36,952 nt of DNA. Source: an uncultured Pelagibacteraceae bacterium (GTDB lineage: Bacteria > Pseudomonadota > Alphaproteobacteria > Pelagibacterales > Pelagibacteraceae). Each line of letters opens with the position of its first letter. Position 1 is the first letter of the stretch. The stretch spans positions 1 through 36,952 of the forward strand of contig CACHFK010000006.1 in the NCBI GenBank assembly GCA_902579085.1. The letters are read 5' to 3'. Shown here piece after piece: positions 26,361 to 36,300 of the stretch. The position numbers and the translations under genes are program-made. The notes beneath the pieces are model-generated. The model had not been told where the DNA came from. It saw only the letters and a list, made by a program, of their open reading frames with translations, and searched no databases.

Positions 26361-27961
26361 TAAAGGCTAGCTGGAGCATTATCTTTGAATAGTTTATAAT
26401 CCAAGCTATCAACAAGTGCCTTAAATGAAGCTTCAATAATGTTTTCAGATACTCCAATTGTAAACCAATTTTTACCTTTAGAATCTGTGCTTTCGATTGA
26501 AACTCTCGTTACAGCTTCTGTTCCTGTATTAAGTATTCTAACTTTATAATCTACTAGTTTTAGATCTCTTAAATATTGTGAATATTTAGCTAATTTGTCT
26601 ACATTATTTCTAATTGCATTATCAAGAGCATGTACAGGGCCATTACCCTCTCCTTCACAAAGAATTAATTTTTTATCAACTTCTAATTGGGCTTTAGCTG
26701 AAGAAACAATTTCTCCTATATTATTTTTTTTTACACTAACATCATATTCTTTAATTGATATATATCTTGGAATTTCACCCATTACTCTTCTTGCTAGTAG
26801 TTCAAAAGATGCATCTGCTCCATCGTAACTATACCCAATAAATTCTCTATCTTTTACTTCTTCTAAAAGTTTTTTTATTTTTGGATCATCTTGCTTGAAG
26901 TCAATTCCTATAGAATTTAATCTTGAAACAATATTAGATTTTCCAGATTGATCTGAAACAACAATGTTTCTTACATTTCCTACTTCTTTAGGATTTATAT
27001 GTTCATAAGTTTTTGGATCTTTTTGAACTGCAGAAACATGTAATCCTCCCTTATGAGAAAAAGCTGCCGCACCTACATAAGGTAAGTGTTGATTTGGTTT
27101 TCTATTTAATATTTCATCAAGTAATCTTGAACATTGGGTTAATTTATTAATATTCTCTTTTTTAATATTAATTTCAAAATTCTGTGAATAAGTTTGTTTT
27201 AGATGTAGTGTAGGAATTATTGACATTAAATTGGCATTTCCACATCTTTCACCTAAACCGTTAATTGTTCCTTGTATTTGTCTTGCGCCAGATAAAACGG
27301 CAGCTAAAGAATTGGCTACAGCATTTCCAGTATCATTATGTGCATGAATTCCTAGATTTTTTCCTGGAACTGTTTTTGTTACTTCTTTTACAATCTCTGC
27401 AACCTCATTTGGAAGAGTACCACCATTAGTATCACAAAGCACAATCCATCTTGCACCGTTATCATAAGCTGATTTAATACACGAAAGGGCGTATTCTTTA
27501 TTATTTTTAAACCCATCGAAAAAATGTTCTGCATCAAACATAAATTCTTTTTTTTCTTTTACAAAAAGCTTTGCGCTTTCGGAAATATTTTCTAAATTTT
27601 CTTTGTTTGATATGCCTAAGGCCACATCTACATGAAAATCCCATGATTTACCTACTAAACATACTGCAGGTGTATTGCTGTTAATTATAGCTGATAATCC
27701 AGGATCATTTTCTGCACTTCTACCAGATCTTTTAGTCATACCAAAAGCTATCAGAACAGAATTGTTTAATTTAATTTTTTTCTGAAAAAATTCAGTATCT
27801 GTAGGATTTGCTCCTGGCCAACCTCCTTCTATATAATCAACGCCTAAATCATCTAAAGACTTGGATATTTTTAATTTATCATCTATAGAAAAATCTACAC
27901 CTTGAGTTTGGGCGCCATCCCTTAATGTAGTATCAAATATGTATATTTTATCTTTACTCAT
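26360..27961 (-). CDS. cimA: (R)-citramalate synthase
   Basis: Condenses pyruvate and acetyl-CoA to citramalate, a threonine-independent route to isoleucine. The 533 residues carry the DRE-TIM metallolyase motifs: FDTTLRDGAQTQGVDFSIDD (about 9-28), the metal-binding HAHNDTGNAVAN (about 202-213) and GLGERCGNANLMSI. A C-terminal LeuA-like allosteric domain follows, with ESTDSKGKNWFTIGVSENII. The GGWPGANPTD segment and overall length favour CimA over isopropylmalate synthase. It overlaps cysS by four bases (ATGA). Confidence 0.92.
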   Translation of the reverse strand: MSKDKIYIFDTTLRDGAQTQGVDFSIDDKLKISKSLDDLGVDYIEGGWPGANPTDTEFFQKKIKLNNSVLIAFGMTKRSGRSAENDPGLSAIINSNTPAVCLVGKSWDFHVDVALGISNKENLENISESAKLFVKEKKEFMFDAEHFFDGFKNNKEYALSCIKSAYDNGARWIVLCDTNGGTLPNEVAEIVKEVTKTVPGKNLGIHAHNDTGNAVANSLAAVLSGARQIQGTINGLGERCGNANLMSIIPTLHLKQTYSQNFEINIKKENINKLTQCSRLLDEILNRKPNQHLPYVGAAAFSHKGGLHVSAVQKDPKTYEHINPKEVGNVRNIVVSDQSGKSNIVSRLNSIGIDFKQDDPKIKKLLEEVKDREFIGYSYDGADASFELLARRVMGEIPRYISIKEYDVSVKKNNIGEIVSSAKAQLEVDKKLILCEGEGNGPVHALDNAIRNNVDKLAKYSQYLRDLKLVDYKVRILNTGTEAVTRVSIESTDSKGKNWFTIGVSENIIEASFKALVDSLDYKLFKDNAPASL

Positions 27962-29319
27962 TTAAATTTCCACAGGGTTTTATCATCTTTGTCTTCAATT
28001 AAAACTCCTTTATCTAACAATTCATCTCGAAATTTATCGGCTGCTTTATAATCTTTATTTTTTCTAGCAATATTTCTTTCTTCAATTTTTTTTTCAATTT
28101 CTTCCTTTGATATTTTTGACTTACTTTGTTTAAATTTTTCCCAAGTATCTTTATCTTCGTTTAATAAGCCAATAAAATTACATGCAGAAACAAATATCTC
28201 TTTGTCTTTTGCTGAACCTTTTTGAGATTTTTCAAATAACTTATGAAGATTAGCTATATAACCCGGTGTATTTAAATCATCGTACAAAGGTGAGAGGAAC
28301 TCTTGAGGAATTAAAACTTGTTTTTTTAATTCTGTGTAACCTTCATACCATTTGTTAATTGTTTTTTCACTTTCAGATAAAAGTTTTTCGTTCCAATCTA
28401 ACGGTTGCTTATAATGAGAGCTAATTAATGCTAGTCTTACAACTTGACCTTTTACTTTATATTTTAAATCGTTAATTGTTAAAACATTGCCTTGTGATTT
28501 TGACATTTTTTCACTTGATATTGTTATAAAACCATTATGAACCCAATAATTAGCAAATGTTTCATTTTCATTTGCACATCTAGATTGTGCAATTTCATTT
28601 TCATGATGAGGAAAAATTAAATCTATACCTCCACCATGAATATCAAATTTATCTCCCAAAAATTTTTTAGACATAACTGAACATTCAAGATGCCAACCAG
28701 GTCTGCCCTTTCCCCATGGAGATTCCCAAGAAGGTTCATTTTCAGAAGATGGTTTCCATAAAACAAAATCCGCAGGGTTTTTTTTATTTTCTGATATTTC
28801 AACTCTTGCACCTGAAATCAACTCTTCTAAATTTTTATTTGATAGTTTTCCATAATCTTTAAATTTATTTACATCAAAATAAACATGTTGGTTACTTTCA
28901 TAAGCATTATCATTTTTAATAAGCTTCATTATCATTTCAATCATTAATGAAATATTTTCAGTAGCCTTTGGTTCATGAGAAGGAACTTCACAATTTAAAT
29001 ACTTACAATCATCATGAAAAATTTTAGTAATTCTATTTGTAAGTTCGCTTATAGATATCTTTTTTTCTAATGATGCTTTAATTATTTTATCATCAATATC
29101 AGTAATATTTCTTACATAATTAATTGCTTTAGTTCCATATTTGCACTTTAAAACTTTAAATAAGATATCAAATACAATTAGTGGTCTTGCATTACCTATA
29201 TGAGGATTGTCATATACTGTTGGTCCACAAACATACATTCCAATTTTGTTAGCATTAATTGGAATAAACTTTTCCTTTTGGTTGCCGAGGCTATTTGTTA
29301 AAAAAATATCTTTATCCAT
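27958..29319 (-). CDS. cysS: cysteinyl-tRNA synthetase
   Basis: Charges tRNA-Cys. The 453 residues show the class I motifs HIGN (VYDNPHIGNARPLIVFDIL, near 34-52) and KMSKS (SEKMSKSQGNVLT, near 266-278). Zinc ligands are Cys in GMYVCGPTVYD, Cys in GWHLECSVM and His in PHHENEIAQS. The C-terminal region ends in the helical anticodon-recognition part (ERNIARKNKDYKAADKFRDE). It is probably co-transcribed with cimA and trmJ. Confidence 0.97.
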   Translation of the reverse strand: MDKDIFLTNSLGNQKEKFIPINANKIGMYVCGPTVYDNPHIGNARPLIVFDILFKVLKCKYGTKAINYVRNITDIDDKIIKASLEKKISISELTNRITKIFHDDCKYLNCEVPSHEPKATENISLMIEMIMKLIKNDNAYESNQHVYFDVNKFKDYGKLSNKNLEELISGARVEISENKKNPADFVLWKPSSENEPSWESPWGKGRPGWHLECSVMSKKFLGDKFDIHGGGIDLIFPHHENEIAQSRCANENETFANYWVHNGFITISSEKMSKSQGNVLTINDLKYKVKGQVVRLALISSHYKQPLDWNEKLLSESEKTINKWYEGYTELKKQVLIPQEFLSPLYDDLNTPGYIANLHKLFEKSQKGSAKDKEIFVSACNFIGLLNEDKDTWEKFKQSKSKISKEEIEKKIEERNIARKNKDYKAADKFRDELLDKGVLIEDKDDKTLWKFK

Positions 29320-29364
29320 TGTTCTAGAAATATACTTTAATTTATGATTTGTGAATCTTTAAGA

Positions 29365-30102
29365 TTACTTAGGAATCTTGCAAACTGGGATGGGATCCAT
29401 CTTATGCAAGTTTGCTTTTCTTATTTTAATATATTTTTCTCTATTTATTGAGTTTTCGTTATCCATTGCTTCTTCAAGCTCACTATAACTTAAACCAAGT
29501 TGACCCTCGTCGGTTCTACCATCATCCCATAATCCATCTGTTGGTGGTGCATCAATTATTTCTCTTAAAATATTAAGTTCTTTTCCTAATTCCCAAACTT
29601 CAGTTTTATTACAATCGGCAATTGGCGATATATCAACTCCTCCATCTCCATATTTTGTGTAAAATCCAACACCAAAATCTTCAACTTTATTTCCTGTCCC
29701 AACAACTATTCCATTATTTGCTGCTGCAACCTGGTAAAGTGTAGACATTCTTAATCTTGCTCTAGAATTAGCCATACCATGTTCATTATTAAATTTTGAA
29801 AGAGTTTTTTCAAATGTGTTAAAGAGATTATCCAATTCAATTGTAAAACTACTTACATTATTAAAATTTTTCTTTAACCACTCTTGATGTTTCAGGCTTA
29901 AATCATGTTGATTGCTTTTTTGCTTAATAGGCATTGAGATTGCAATAGTCTTTAAACCTGTCATTGCACTTAAAGTACTTGAAACTGAAGAATCTATACC
30001 TCCAGATATGCCTATAACTAAAGATTTTGCTTTTGTTGGCATTGAATTAGCATAATTCAATATCCAATCTCTTATAAACAAAACTTTTTTACTAACTTCC
30101 AT
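29365..30102 (-). CDS. nadE: ammonia-dependent NAD+ synthetase
   Basis: Amidates nicotinic acid adenine dinucleotide to NAD+. The 245 residues are the short, ammonia-dependent form with no glutaminase domain. The PP-loop SGGIDSS is at 33-39. Substrate-binding stretches are GTGNKVEDFGVGFYTKYGDG near 143-162 and DISPIADCNKTEVW near 164-177. It stands alone, 45 bases before cysS. Together with nadK elsewhere in the window it covers the last steps of NAD(P) supply. Confidence 0.95.
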   Translation of the reverse strand: MEVSKKVLFIRDWILNYANSMPTKAKSLVIGISGGIDSSVSSTLSAMTGLKTIAISMPIKQKSNQHDLSLKHQEWLKKNFNNVSSFTIELDNLFNTFEKTLSKFNNEHGMANSRARLRMSTLYQVAAANNGIVVGTGNKVEDFGVGFYTKYGDGGVDISPIADCNKTEVWELGKELNILREIIDAPPTDGLWDDGRTDEGQLGLSYSELEEAMDNENSINREKYIKIRKANLHKMDPIPVCKIPK

Positions 30103-30140
30103 AGTTTAAATATATGTTAAAGGATTAAAATTATAAACGT

Positions 30141-31520
30141 TTAAGATGCCGCTTTAATTCCACTTTTGGCATAAATGGAATTCTTTTTAATCTCATCAGA
30201 AATCATAAATGCCAATTCTAAAGCTTGATTAGCGTTTAATCTTGGGTCACAATGAGTTCTATATCTGCTAGACAGGTCTTTATCAGATATTTTCTGAGTT
30301 CCTCCTGTGCACTCTGTAACATTTTGTCCCGTCATCTCTATGTGTAATCCACCAGCATAAGATCCTTCACTTTGATGAACGCTAAATACATTTTTAACCT
30401 CATTTAAAACATTATTGAAAGGTCTTGTTTTAAATCCAGTTGTAGATTTTATTGTATTTCCATGCATTGGATCGCAAGACCAAATTACATTTAAACCTTC
30501 TTTCTTAATGCTTCTAATCAATTTTGGTAAAAATTTTTCTACATTTTGATGTCCAAATCTTGAAATTAAAGTTATTTTACCTTTTTCATTTTTAGGATTA
30601 ATTACTTTACAAATTTTTACAATCTCATCAGGTTTTGAAGTCGGTCCACATTTAATACCAATAGGATTTTCTATACCTCTGCAAAACTCAACATGTCCAC
30701 CATCTAATTGTCTTGTTCTGTCACCTATCCAAACAAAATGAGCAGAAGTGTCGTGAAATTCTCCTGTTGTTGAATCAACTCTAGTCATACTTTCTTCAAA
30801 AGGAAGTAATAATGCTTCATGTGATGTCCAAAAATTTACTGTCTTGAGTCTTCTATTGAAATCAGAATTTATTCCACAAGCATCCATAAAAGCTAAAGCA
30901 TCAGCAATTTTATCTTCTATCTCTTTAAACTTTTTAGCTTGTGGGCTTTTCTTAATATATCCAGTGTTCCATAAATGAACTTTTTGCAAATCAGCAAACC
31001 CCCCATGACAAAAAGCTCTTAGTAAATTTAAAGTAGAAGCAGATTGAGAATAAGCTTTAAACAATCTTTTAGGGTCAGGTTTTCTAGATTTTTCAGTAAA
31101 TTCGATACCATTTATATTATCACCTAAGTAACTAGGTAATTCTTTATCACCTTGTTTTTCTGTTGCTGCACTTCTAGGTTTTGAAAATTGTCCTGCAATC
31201 CTTCCTAGTTTTACAACTGGCAATGATGCCGAATAAGTTAACACTAAGGACATTTGCAATATAACTTTAAAGTAATCTCTTATATTGTCTGGATTAAATT
31301 CTGCAAAACTTTCAGCACAATCACCACCTTGAAGTAGAAATGCTTTACCATCAACTACTTCTGAAAGTTGCTGTTTTAAGTGTCTAGTTTCACCAGCAAA
31401 AACTAAAGGAGGAAAATTTTTTATTTTCCCAAGAACCATATTAAGTTCTTTTTCATTCTCATAATTGGGAATGTGTTTTACAGGGTAATTTCTCCAACTA
31501 TTTATTTTCCATTTTTTCAT
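30141..31520 (-). CDS. 3-deoxy-7-phosphoheptulonate (DAHP) synthase, class II
   Basis: The first step of the shikimate pathway: phosphoenolpyruvate plus erythrose-4-phosphate. About 459 residues, the plant/Mycobacterium-type class II form. Motifs are FLLQGGDCAESFAEF with the metal-ligand Cys (near 78-92), KLGRIAGQFSKPRS (near 123-136), WIGDRTRQLDGGHVEF (near 263-278) and SCDPMHGNTIKS (near 346-357). The open frame begins at a TTG (31524-31526), but the ATG at 31518-31520 (MKKWKINSWRNYP) with AGG upstream is the better start. glmS lies 35 bases upstream. Confidence 0.94.
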   Translation of the reverse strand: MKKWKINSWRNYPVKHIPNYENEKELNMVLGKIKNFPPLVFAGETRHLKQQLSEVVDGKAFLLQGGDCAESFAEFNPDNIRDYFKVILQMSLVLTYSASLPVVKLGRIAGQFSKPRSAATEKQGDKELPSYLGDNINGIEFTEKSRKPDPKRLFKAYSQSASTLNLLRAFCHGGFADLQKVHLWNTGYIKKSPQAKKFKEIEDKIADALAFMDACGINSDFNRRLKTVNFWTSHEALLLPFEESMTRVDSTTGEFHDTSAHFVWIGDRTRQLDGGHVEFCRGIENPIGIKCGPTSKPDEIVKICKVINPKNEKGKITLISRFGHQNVEKFLPKLIRSIKKEGLNVIWSCDPMHGNTIKSTTGFKTRPFNNVLNEVKNVFSVHQSEGSYAGGLHIEMTGQNVTECTGGTQKISDKDLSSRYRTHCDPRLNANQALELAFMISDEIKKNSIYAKSGIKAAS

Positions 31521-31555
31521 ATTCAACCTGGGAGTGTTTTAACAGAGTTTAACTA

Positions 31556-33376
31556 TTATTCAACTGTTACAGATTTTGCTAAATTTCTTGGTTTATCTAT
31601 ATCATAACCATTTTGTAAAGCTGAATAATAAGCTAATTTTTGAAGAGGTATAACTGTTAAGAAAGGAAGAAGATCTTCAGATAAGTTTTCAACTTCTATT
31701 GTTTCCCATATATTTTCTGATTGAACTTCATCTTTACTTTTGTTTGTAATTAATAAAACTTTAGCACCTCTGGCTATTACTTCTTGCATATTAGAAATTG
31801 TTTTTTTGTAATGATTATCTCTTGGAGCAAGAACAACAACTGGCATACCTTCTTCAATTAATGCTAGAGGACCGTGCTTCATTTCACCTGCTGGATATCC
31901 TTCTGCATGAACATATGCAAGTTCCTTTAGTTTTAGTGCCCCCTCTAAAGCTATTGGAAAAGAATAACCTCTTCCCAGAAACATTGAACCTTTAGCTTTT
32001 ATGAAAGCTTTGCTGGCATTTTGTATTTTAATATCATTAGATAAAGTTTTTTTACATAGATTAGATAAAGAAAGTAAACTTTTTATCTTTTCATGATAAT
32101 TACTTTTAACAATTATTTTTTTATCAAAAGACAATTTTAAGCATAACATGTATAAAACAAGCATTTGACCTAAAAATGCTTTGGTAGACGCAACACCTAT
32201 TTCTAGGCCACAGTGAATTGGTAAAACAAGATCAGAATCTCTAGCAATTGAACTTTCAACAACATTAATTATTGAGCAAGTTTTCATATTATTTTTTTTA
32301 CATATATCTAAAGCTGCATAAGTATCAGCAGTTTCTCCAGATTGAGATACAAAAACATACAAACAGTCATTTTTAAATTTAAGTTTTCGATATCTAAATT
32401 CAGAAGCTATATCGATAGAAACATCTAAAGATGTGTATTCTTCAAACCAATATTTTGCTACTAAACATGAATGGTAAGCAGTTCCACAACCAATCAAAAC
32501 TATTGAATTTATTTGATCTATTTTCCACGGGAAATTATAAATATTTATTTGTTTATTAACTTTATCAACATATTCATTAACACAATTTTTAATTGTTGCA
32601 GGTTGTTCATCAATTTCTTTTGCCATAAAATGTTTATAATCACCCTTGTCATAATCTTGGTTATCTTGTGATAAATTTAATATTTTCTTATTTGCTTTAT
32701 TTCCATTGGTATCAAAAAACTCAACCTGATTATCTTTGATCAAACAAAACTCACCATCATTAAGATAAGAAATTTTATTTGTCATAGATTTTAAAGCATA
32801 TGAATCTGAGCCTAGATAATTTTCATTTGGTCCATATCCAACAGCTAAAGGGGATCCTCTTCGTGCGCCAACAATTAGATTGGGATAATCTTTAAAAATA
32901 ATACCTAAAGCAAAGCTACCATGTAATTTTTTTAAAACTTTAATAATAGTATTTTTTAAATTATTTTTTTTTAAATAATCTGTTACCAAATGAGCAATAA
33001 CCTCAGTGTCAGTTTGTGATTTAAATTTATATCCTTTTTTTTCTAATATTTTTTTTAACAATGTGGAATTTTCTATAATGCCGTTATGAACTACTGAAAC
33101 TGTTTCAGATGAATGAGGATGTGCATTTATAGTGCTTGGTTTGCCATGTGTTGCCCATCTAACATGACCTATTCCGATTTCACCTTTTAAATTTGAGTTT
33201 GATATACTTTTCTCTAGAACGTCTACTCTTCCTTCGCATTTAACTTCTTTTATAAATCCATCATCAAGAGTTGCTATTCCAGCTGAATCATATCCCCTAT
33301 ATTCTAATTTTTTTAAAGAATTAACTATTCTAGATGTTACATCTTTATTGCTGGTAATTCCTACTATTCCACACAT
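31556..33376 (-). CDS. glmS: glutamine-fructose-6-phosphate aminotransferase
   Basis: Makes glucosamine-6-phosphate, the entry step to peptidoglycan and lipopolysaccharide amino sugars. The 606 residues start with the N-terminal nucleophile Cys2 (MCGIVGI). The glutaminase domain includes RGYDSAGIA and HVRWATHGKPS. Two sugar-isomerase domains follow (IGCGTAYHSC, FVSQSGETADTYAAL, STKAFLGQML), ending KSVTVE. It directly follows the GlmU-like gene with no gap. I see no room for a glmS ribozyme, since the upstream bases are coding. Confidence 0.98.
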   Translation of the reverse strand: MCGIVGITSNKDVTSRIVNSLKKLEYRGYDSAGIATLDDGFIKEVKCEGRVDVLEKSISNSNLKGEIGIGHVRWATHGKPSTINAHPHSSETVSVVHNGIIENSTLLKKILEKKGYKFKSQTDTEVIAHLVTDYLKKNNLKNTIIKVLKKLHGSFALGIIFKDYPNLIVGARRGSPLAVGYGPNENYLGSDSYALKSMTNKISYLNDGEFCLIKDNQVEFFDTNGNKANKKILNLSQDNQDYDKGDYKHFMAKEIDEQPATIKNCVNEYVDKVNKQINIYNFPWKIDQINSIVLIGCGTAYHSCLVAKYWFEEYTSLDVSIDIASEFRYRKLKFKNDCLYVFVSQSGETADTYAALDICKKNNMKTCSIINVVESSIARDSDLVLPIHCGLEIGVASTKAFLGQMLVLYMLCLKLSFDKKIIVKSNYHEKIKSLLSLSNLCKKTLSNDIKIQNASKAFIKAKGSMFLGRGYSFPIALEGALKLKELAYVHAEGYPAGEMKHGPLALIEEGMPVVVLAPRDNHYKKTISNMQEVIARGAKVLLITNKSKDEVQSENIWETIEVENLSEDLLPFLTVIPLQKLAYYSALQNGYDIDKPRNLAKSVTVE

Positions 33377-33985
33377 TTATTTTTTTTTATAATTTTTTAT
33401 TTCTTGTTGTTCATTTCTTTCAAGCGCTAAAGAATTTTTTAACACATTTTTAGTAATAACCGAGCCTGCACCAATAATACTGTTATCATTCACAGTAACT
33501 GGAGCAACTAAAGATGAATTTGAGCCAACAAATACTTTATTTTTAATTCTTGTTTTATTTTTCTTTTTTCCATCGTAATTACAAGTAATAGTTCCAGCAC
33601 CAACATTCACATTGCTACCCATTACTGTATCACCAATGTAAGAGAGATGATTAACTTTAGAATTTTTTCCAATTATACTTTTTTTAACTTCGACAAAATT
33701 TCCAATTTTAGAACCAGATTTAATAACTGCGCCTGGTCTTATTCTTGCATAAGGGCCTATGTTGACATTATTATCAATTTTGACTCCTTCTAAATGAGAA
33801 AATGATGAAATAGTAACATTGTTGCCAATTTTTACATTTTTAGAAATTACTACGTAAGGTTCAATAACTACTTTTTTTCCAACTTTTGTATCTTTAGAAA
33901 AAAAAACCGTTTCTGGTGCAATCATTTTTACACCTTTTTTTATGAAATTATTTCTAAGTTTGTTTTGTAATTTTTTTTCTTTCAT
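33377..33985 (-). CDS. glmU: GlmU-like acetyltransferase domain protein lacking the uridyltransferase half
   Basis: 202 residues that match only the C-terminal left-handed beta-helix of GlmU, which acetylates glucosamine-1-phosphate with acetyl-CoA. Key segments are RIRPGAVIKSGSKIGNFVEV (about 81-100), the catalytic His113 in NHLSYIGD and the NVGAGTITCNYDGKKK block. MIAPETVFFSKDTKVG near 21-36 is the usual start of this half. The N-terminal pyrophosphorylase domain with its GxGTRM loop is absent. There are only 70 bases up to the divergent gph, so it was not cut off by a frameshift here. GlcNAc-1-P uridylylation must come from another gene. It sits directly before glmS, the preceding pathway enzyme. 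Confidence 0.88.
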   Translation of the reverse strand: MKEKKLQNKLRNNFIKKGVKMIAPETVFFSKDTKVGKKVVIEPYVVISKNVKIGNNVTISSFSHLEGVKIDNNVNIGPYARIRPGAVIKSGSKIGNFVEVKKSIIGKNSKVNHLSYIGDTVMGSNVNVGAGTITCNYDGKKKNKTRIKNKVFVGSNSSLVAPVTVNDNSIIGAGSVITKNVLKNSLALERNEQQEIKNYKKK

Positions 33986-34055
33986 TTGATATTTATATAT
34001 ATTTAGGTAAAACTTTACTTTAACTCACAAATTATTTCTTAATAATACTTTATTA

Positions 34056-34745
34056 ATGGTTCAAAAATTAACTATTTTATTCGATCTCGATGGAACTCTT
34101 ATAGATACAGCTCCAGATTTAATGAATGCACATAATTATGTTATGAAAAAATTTGGCTATGAAACTAAATCTACAAACGATATCAGGCAACTTGTTGGTC
34201 AAGGAGCGGCTTCACTAATCGGAAGAGCAGTTTGGGGTCAAGCAAAAAAAGAGTTTGGTCAAATAAATGATAAAAATATTAAAAATGAAATGGTTAAAGA
34301 ATTTATTGAATATTATGGAAATAATATTGCTGTAGAAAGTAAATTAATAAATGGAGTAATTGAATTTTTAAATTGGGCCAAAGAAAATAATATATCCATG
34401 GGTGTTTGTACTAATAAACAAGAGCATCTGGCTATAGATTTATTAAAAAAAATAAAAATTTATGATTTCTTTGAATATGTTGCGGGAAGTAATACATTTG
34501 ATTATTGTAAACCTGATCCAAGACATTTAACAAATGTAATTGAAATTATGCAAGGTGATGTAAAAAAAAGCTTAATGATTGGAGATAGCGAAACAGATGC
34601 AGATTCCTCTAAGTCAGCAGGAATTCCATTTATATTATTAGAAGATGGGTACACTGAAAAGAAAGTTTCTGAAATTTATCATGACTACTTGATAAAAGAT
34701 TTTGTAAATATTGAACAAATTATCAATAAATACTTAAATCATTAA
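34056..34745 (+). CDS. gph: HAD family phosphatase, phosphoglycolate phosphatase-like
   Basis: 229 residues. The catalytic DxD is at Asp10 and Asp12 (LFDLDGTLIDTAPDL). VCTNKQ supplies motif II and SLMIGDSETDADSSKSAGIP (near 175-194) the last acidic motif. The helical cap between 20 and 90 is the C1 type seen in Gph, which removes phosphoglycolate from DNA repair or metabolism. HAD specificity is hard to judge from sequence, so the symbol is a best guess. It diverges from the glmU-glmS unit and lies 52 bases before prpD. Confidence 0.8.
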   Translation: MVQKLTILFDLDGTLIDTAPDLMNAHNYVMKKFGYETKSTNDIRQLVGQGAASLIGRAVWGQAKKEFGQINDKNIKNEMVKEFIEYYGNNIAVESKLINGVIEFLNWAKENNISMGVCTNKQEHLAIDLLKKIKIYDFFEYVAGSNTFDYCKPDPRHLTNVIEIMQGDVKKSLMIGDSETDADSSKSAGIPFILLEDGYTEKKVSEIYHDYLIKDFVNIEQIINKYLNH

Positions 34746-34747
34746 AC

Positions 34748-34775
34748 TTGATTATATTTTATCCTAAGGTATTAA
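34748..34775 (+). promoter_or_regulatory. candidate promoter for prpD-prpB
   Basis: TTGATT (34748-34753) and TATTAA (34770-34775) are 16 bases apart, just after the gph stop and 23 bases before the prpD ATG. In such an A/T-rich gap the match could be chance. Confidence 0.3.
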
Positions 34776-34797
34776 AATTTAATAAAATATAGATAAT

Positions 34798-36300
34798 ATG
34801 ATTAATCATAAAGTTAAGGTTTACCCTTCTAAAAGAAAATTAAATAAAAAAAAACAACTTGCATGGAAAATTGCTGAAATTGCAAATGATAATGCTAAAC
34901 TTAACAAAGATTCAGTTGAAATGGTGATCAACAGAATTATTGATAATGCATCTGTTGCTATTGCATCTTTAAATAGAAAACCAGTAGTCTCTTCGAGGGA
35001 AATGGCTAAAGCACACAAAAGAAAAAATGGAGCAACAATATTTGGGATTAATTCAAAAATTAAATTTGATTGTGAGTGGGCTGCATGGACTAACGGAACT
35101 GCTGTTAGAGAATTAGATTTTCATGACACTTTTTTAGCGGCTGATTACAGTCATCCTGGTGACAATATTCCTCCTATATTAGCTGTTGCACAACAATTAA
35201 AAAGAACTGGATTAGATTTATTAAGAGGAATTATTACAGCTTATGAAGTTCAAGTTAATCTAGTTAAAGGAATATGTCTTCATAAACATAAAGTGGATCA
35301 TATAGCCCATTTAGGTCCTAGTGTTGTAGCAGGAATTGGATCAATGCTTAAACTAAATACAGAAACTATATATCAAGGAATTCAACAAGCTCTACATGTT
35401 ACTGTTTCTACAAGACAATCTAGAAAAGGAGAAATTTCCAGTTGGAAAGCTTATGCACCTGCTCATGCGGGCAAACTTGCGATTGAAGCTGTTGACCGAG
35501 TAATGAGAGGAGAAGGAGCACCAAGCCCCATATATGAAGGTGAAGATAGTGTGATAGCTAGAATTTTGGATGGAAAAAACGCAAAATATAATGTTCCACT
35601 TCCAAAAAAAAATGAACAAAAAAAAGCTATACTTGAAACTTACACGAAAGAATATTCCGCTGAGTATCAAGCTCAAGCACTAATCGATATTGCTAAAAAA
35701 CTTAATAAAAAAATTCCTAATTTAAATAACATTAAAAAAATTGATATCTATACAAGTCATCATACTCATTATGTTATTGGAACTGGAGCAAATGATCCTC
35801 AAAAAATGGACCCAAAAGCAAGCAGAGAAACTTTAGATCATTCTATAATGTATATTTTTGCAGTAGCACTTGAGGACGCTGATTGGCACCATGTTAAATC
35901 ATATACTAAAGCAAGAGCTAATAGAAAAAGTACTATTAAAATCTGGCGAAGTATTAAAACGCATGAAGATAAAAAATGGACAAAAAAATATCATGATCCA
36001 AATCCAAAAAAAAAATCTTTTGGTGCTAGAGTTGTGGTTACAATGAAAAATGGAAAAAAAATATCTGAAATGCTTGAAAGAGCAGATGCACATCCCTATG
36101 GATCAAAACCATTTAAAAGAAATGATTATATAAAAAAGTTCAAAACTCTTACAGACAATATTATTTCACGTAAAGAAAGTATAAGGTTTATCAATATTGT
36201 TCAAAATTTGAAAAAAATTAAAAAAGGACAACTAACAAAATTAAATATTGTAGTAGACAAAAAATATCTGAAAAAAAACAATAAACTAGGAATTTTTTAA
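34798..36300 (+). CDS. prpD: 2-methylcitrate dehydratase, MmgE/PrpD family
   Basis: Dehydrates 2-methylcitrate in the methylcitrate cycle, which turns propionyl-CoA into pyruvate and succinate. The 500 residues match PrpD length. Conserved segments are WTNGTAVRELDFHDTFLAAD (about 98-117), YSHPGDNIPPILAVAQ (about 118-133), THYVIGTGANDPQKMDPKA (about 323-341) and SRETLDHSIMYIFAVALED (about 342-360). It is followed with no gap by prpB, which supports PrpD over other MmgE/PrpD members. Confidence 0.93.
   Translation: MINHKVKVYPSKRKLNKKKQLAWKIAEIANDNAKLNKDSVEMVINRIIDNASVAIASLNRKPVVSSREMAKAHKRKNGATIFGINSKIKFDCEWAAWTNGTAVRELDFHDTFLAADYSHPGDNIPPILAVAQQLKRTGLDLLRGIITAYEVQVNLVKGICLHKHKVDHIAHLGPSVVAGIGSMLKLNTETIYQGIQQALHVTVSTRQSRKGEISSWKAYAPAHAGKLAIEAVDRVMRGEGAPSPIYEGEDSVIARILDGKNAKYNVPLPKKNEQKKAILETYTKEYSAEYQAQALIDIAKKLNKKIPNLNNIKKIDIYTSHHTHYVIGTGANDPQKMDPKASRETLDHSIMYIFAVALEDADWHHVKSYTKARANRKSTIKIWRSIKTHEDKKWTKKYHDPNPKKKSFGARVVVTMKNGKKISEMLERADAHPYGSKPFKRNDYIKKFKTLTDNIISRKESIRFINIVQNLKKIKKGQLTKLNIVVDKKYLKKNNKLGIF

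Noticed and set aside
31521-31526. TTG start for the DAHP synthase gene
   Set aside because: An ATG two codons later has a better-placed AGG ribosome-binding site, and the extra residues are not conserved.
33377-33985. Truncation of glmU by a frameshift like those in rpoB and rplA
   Set aside because: Only 70 bases separate its start from the divergent gph gene, so there is no hidden N-terminal half in another frame.
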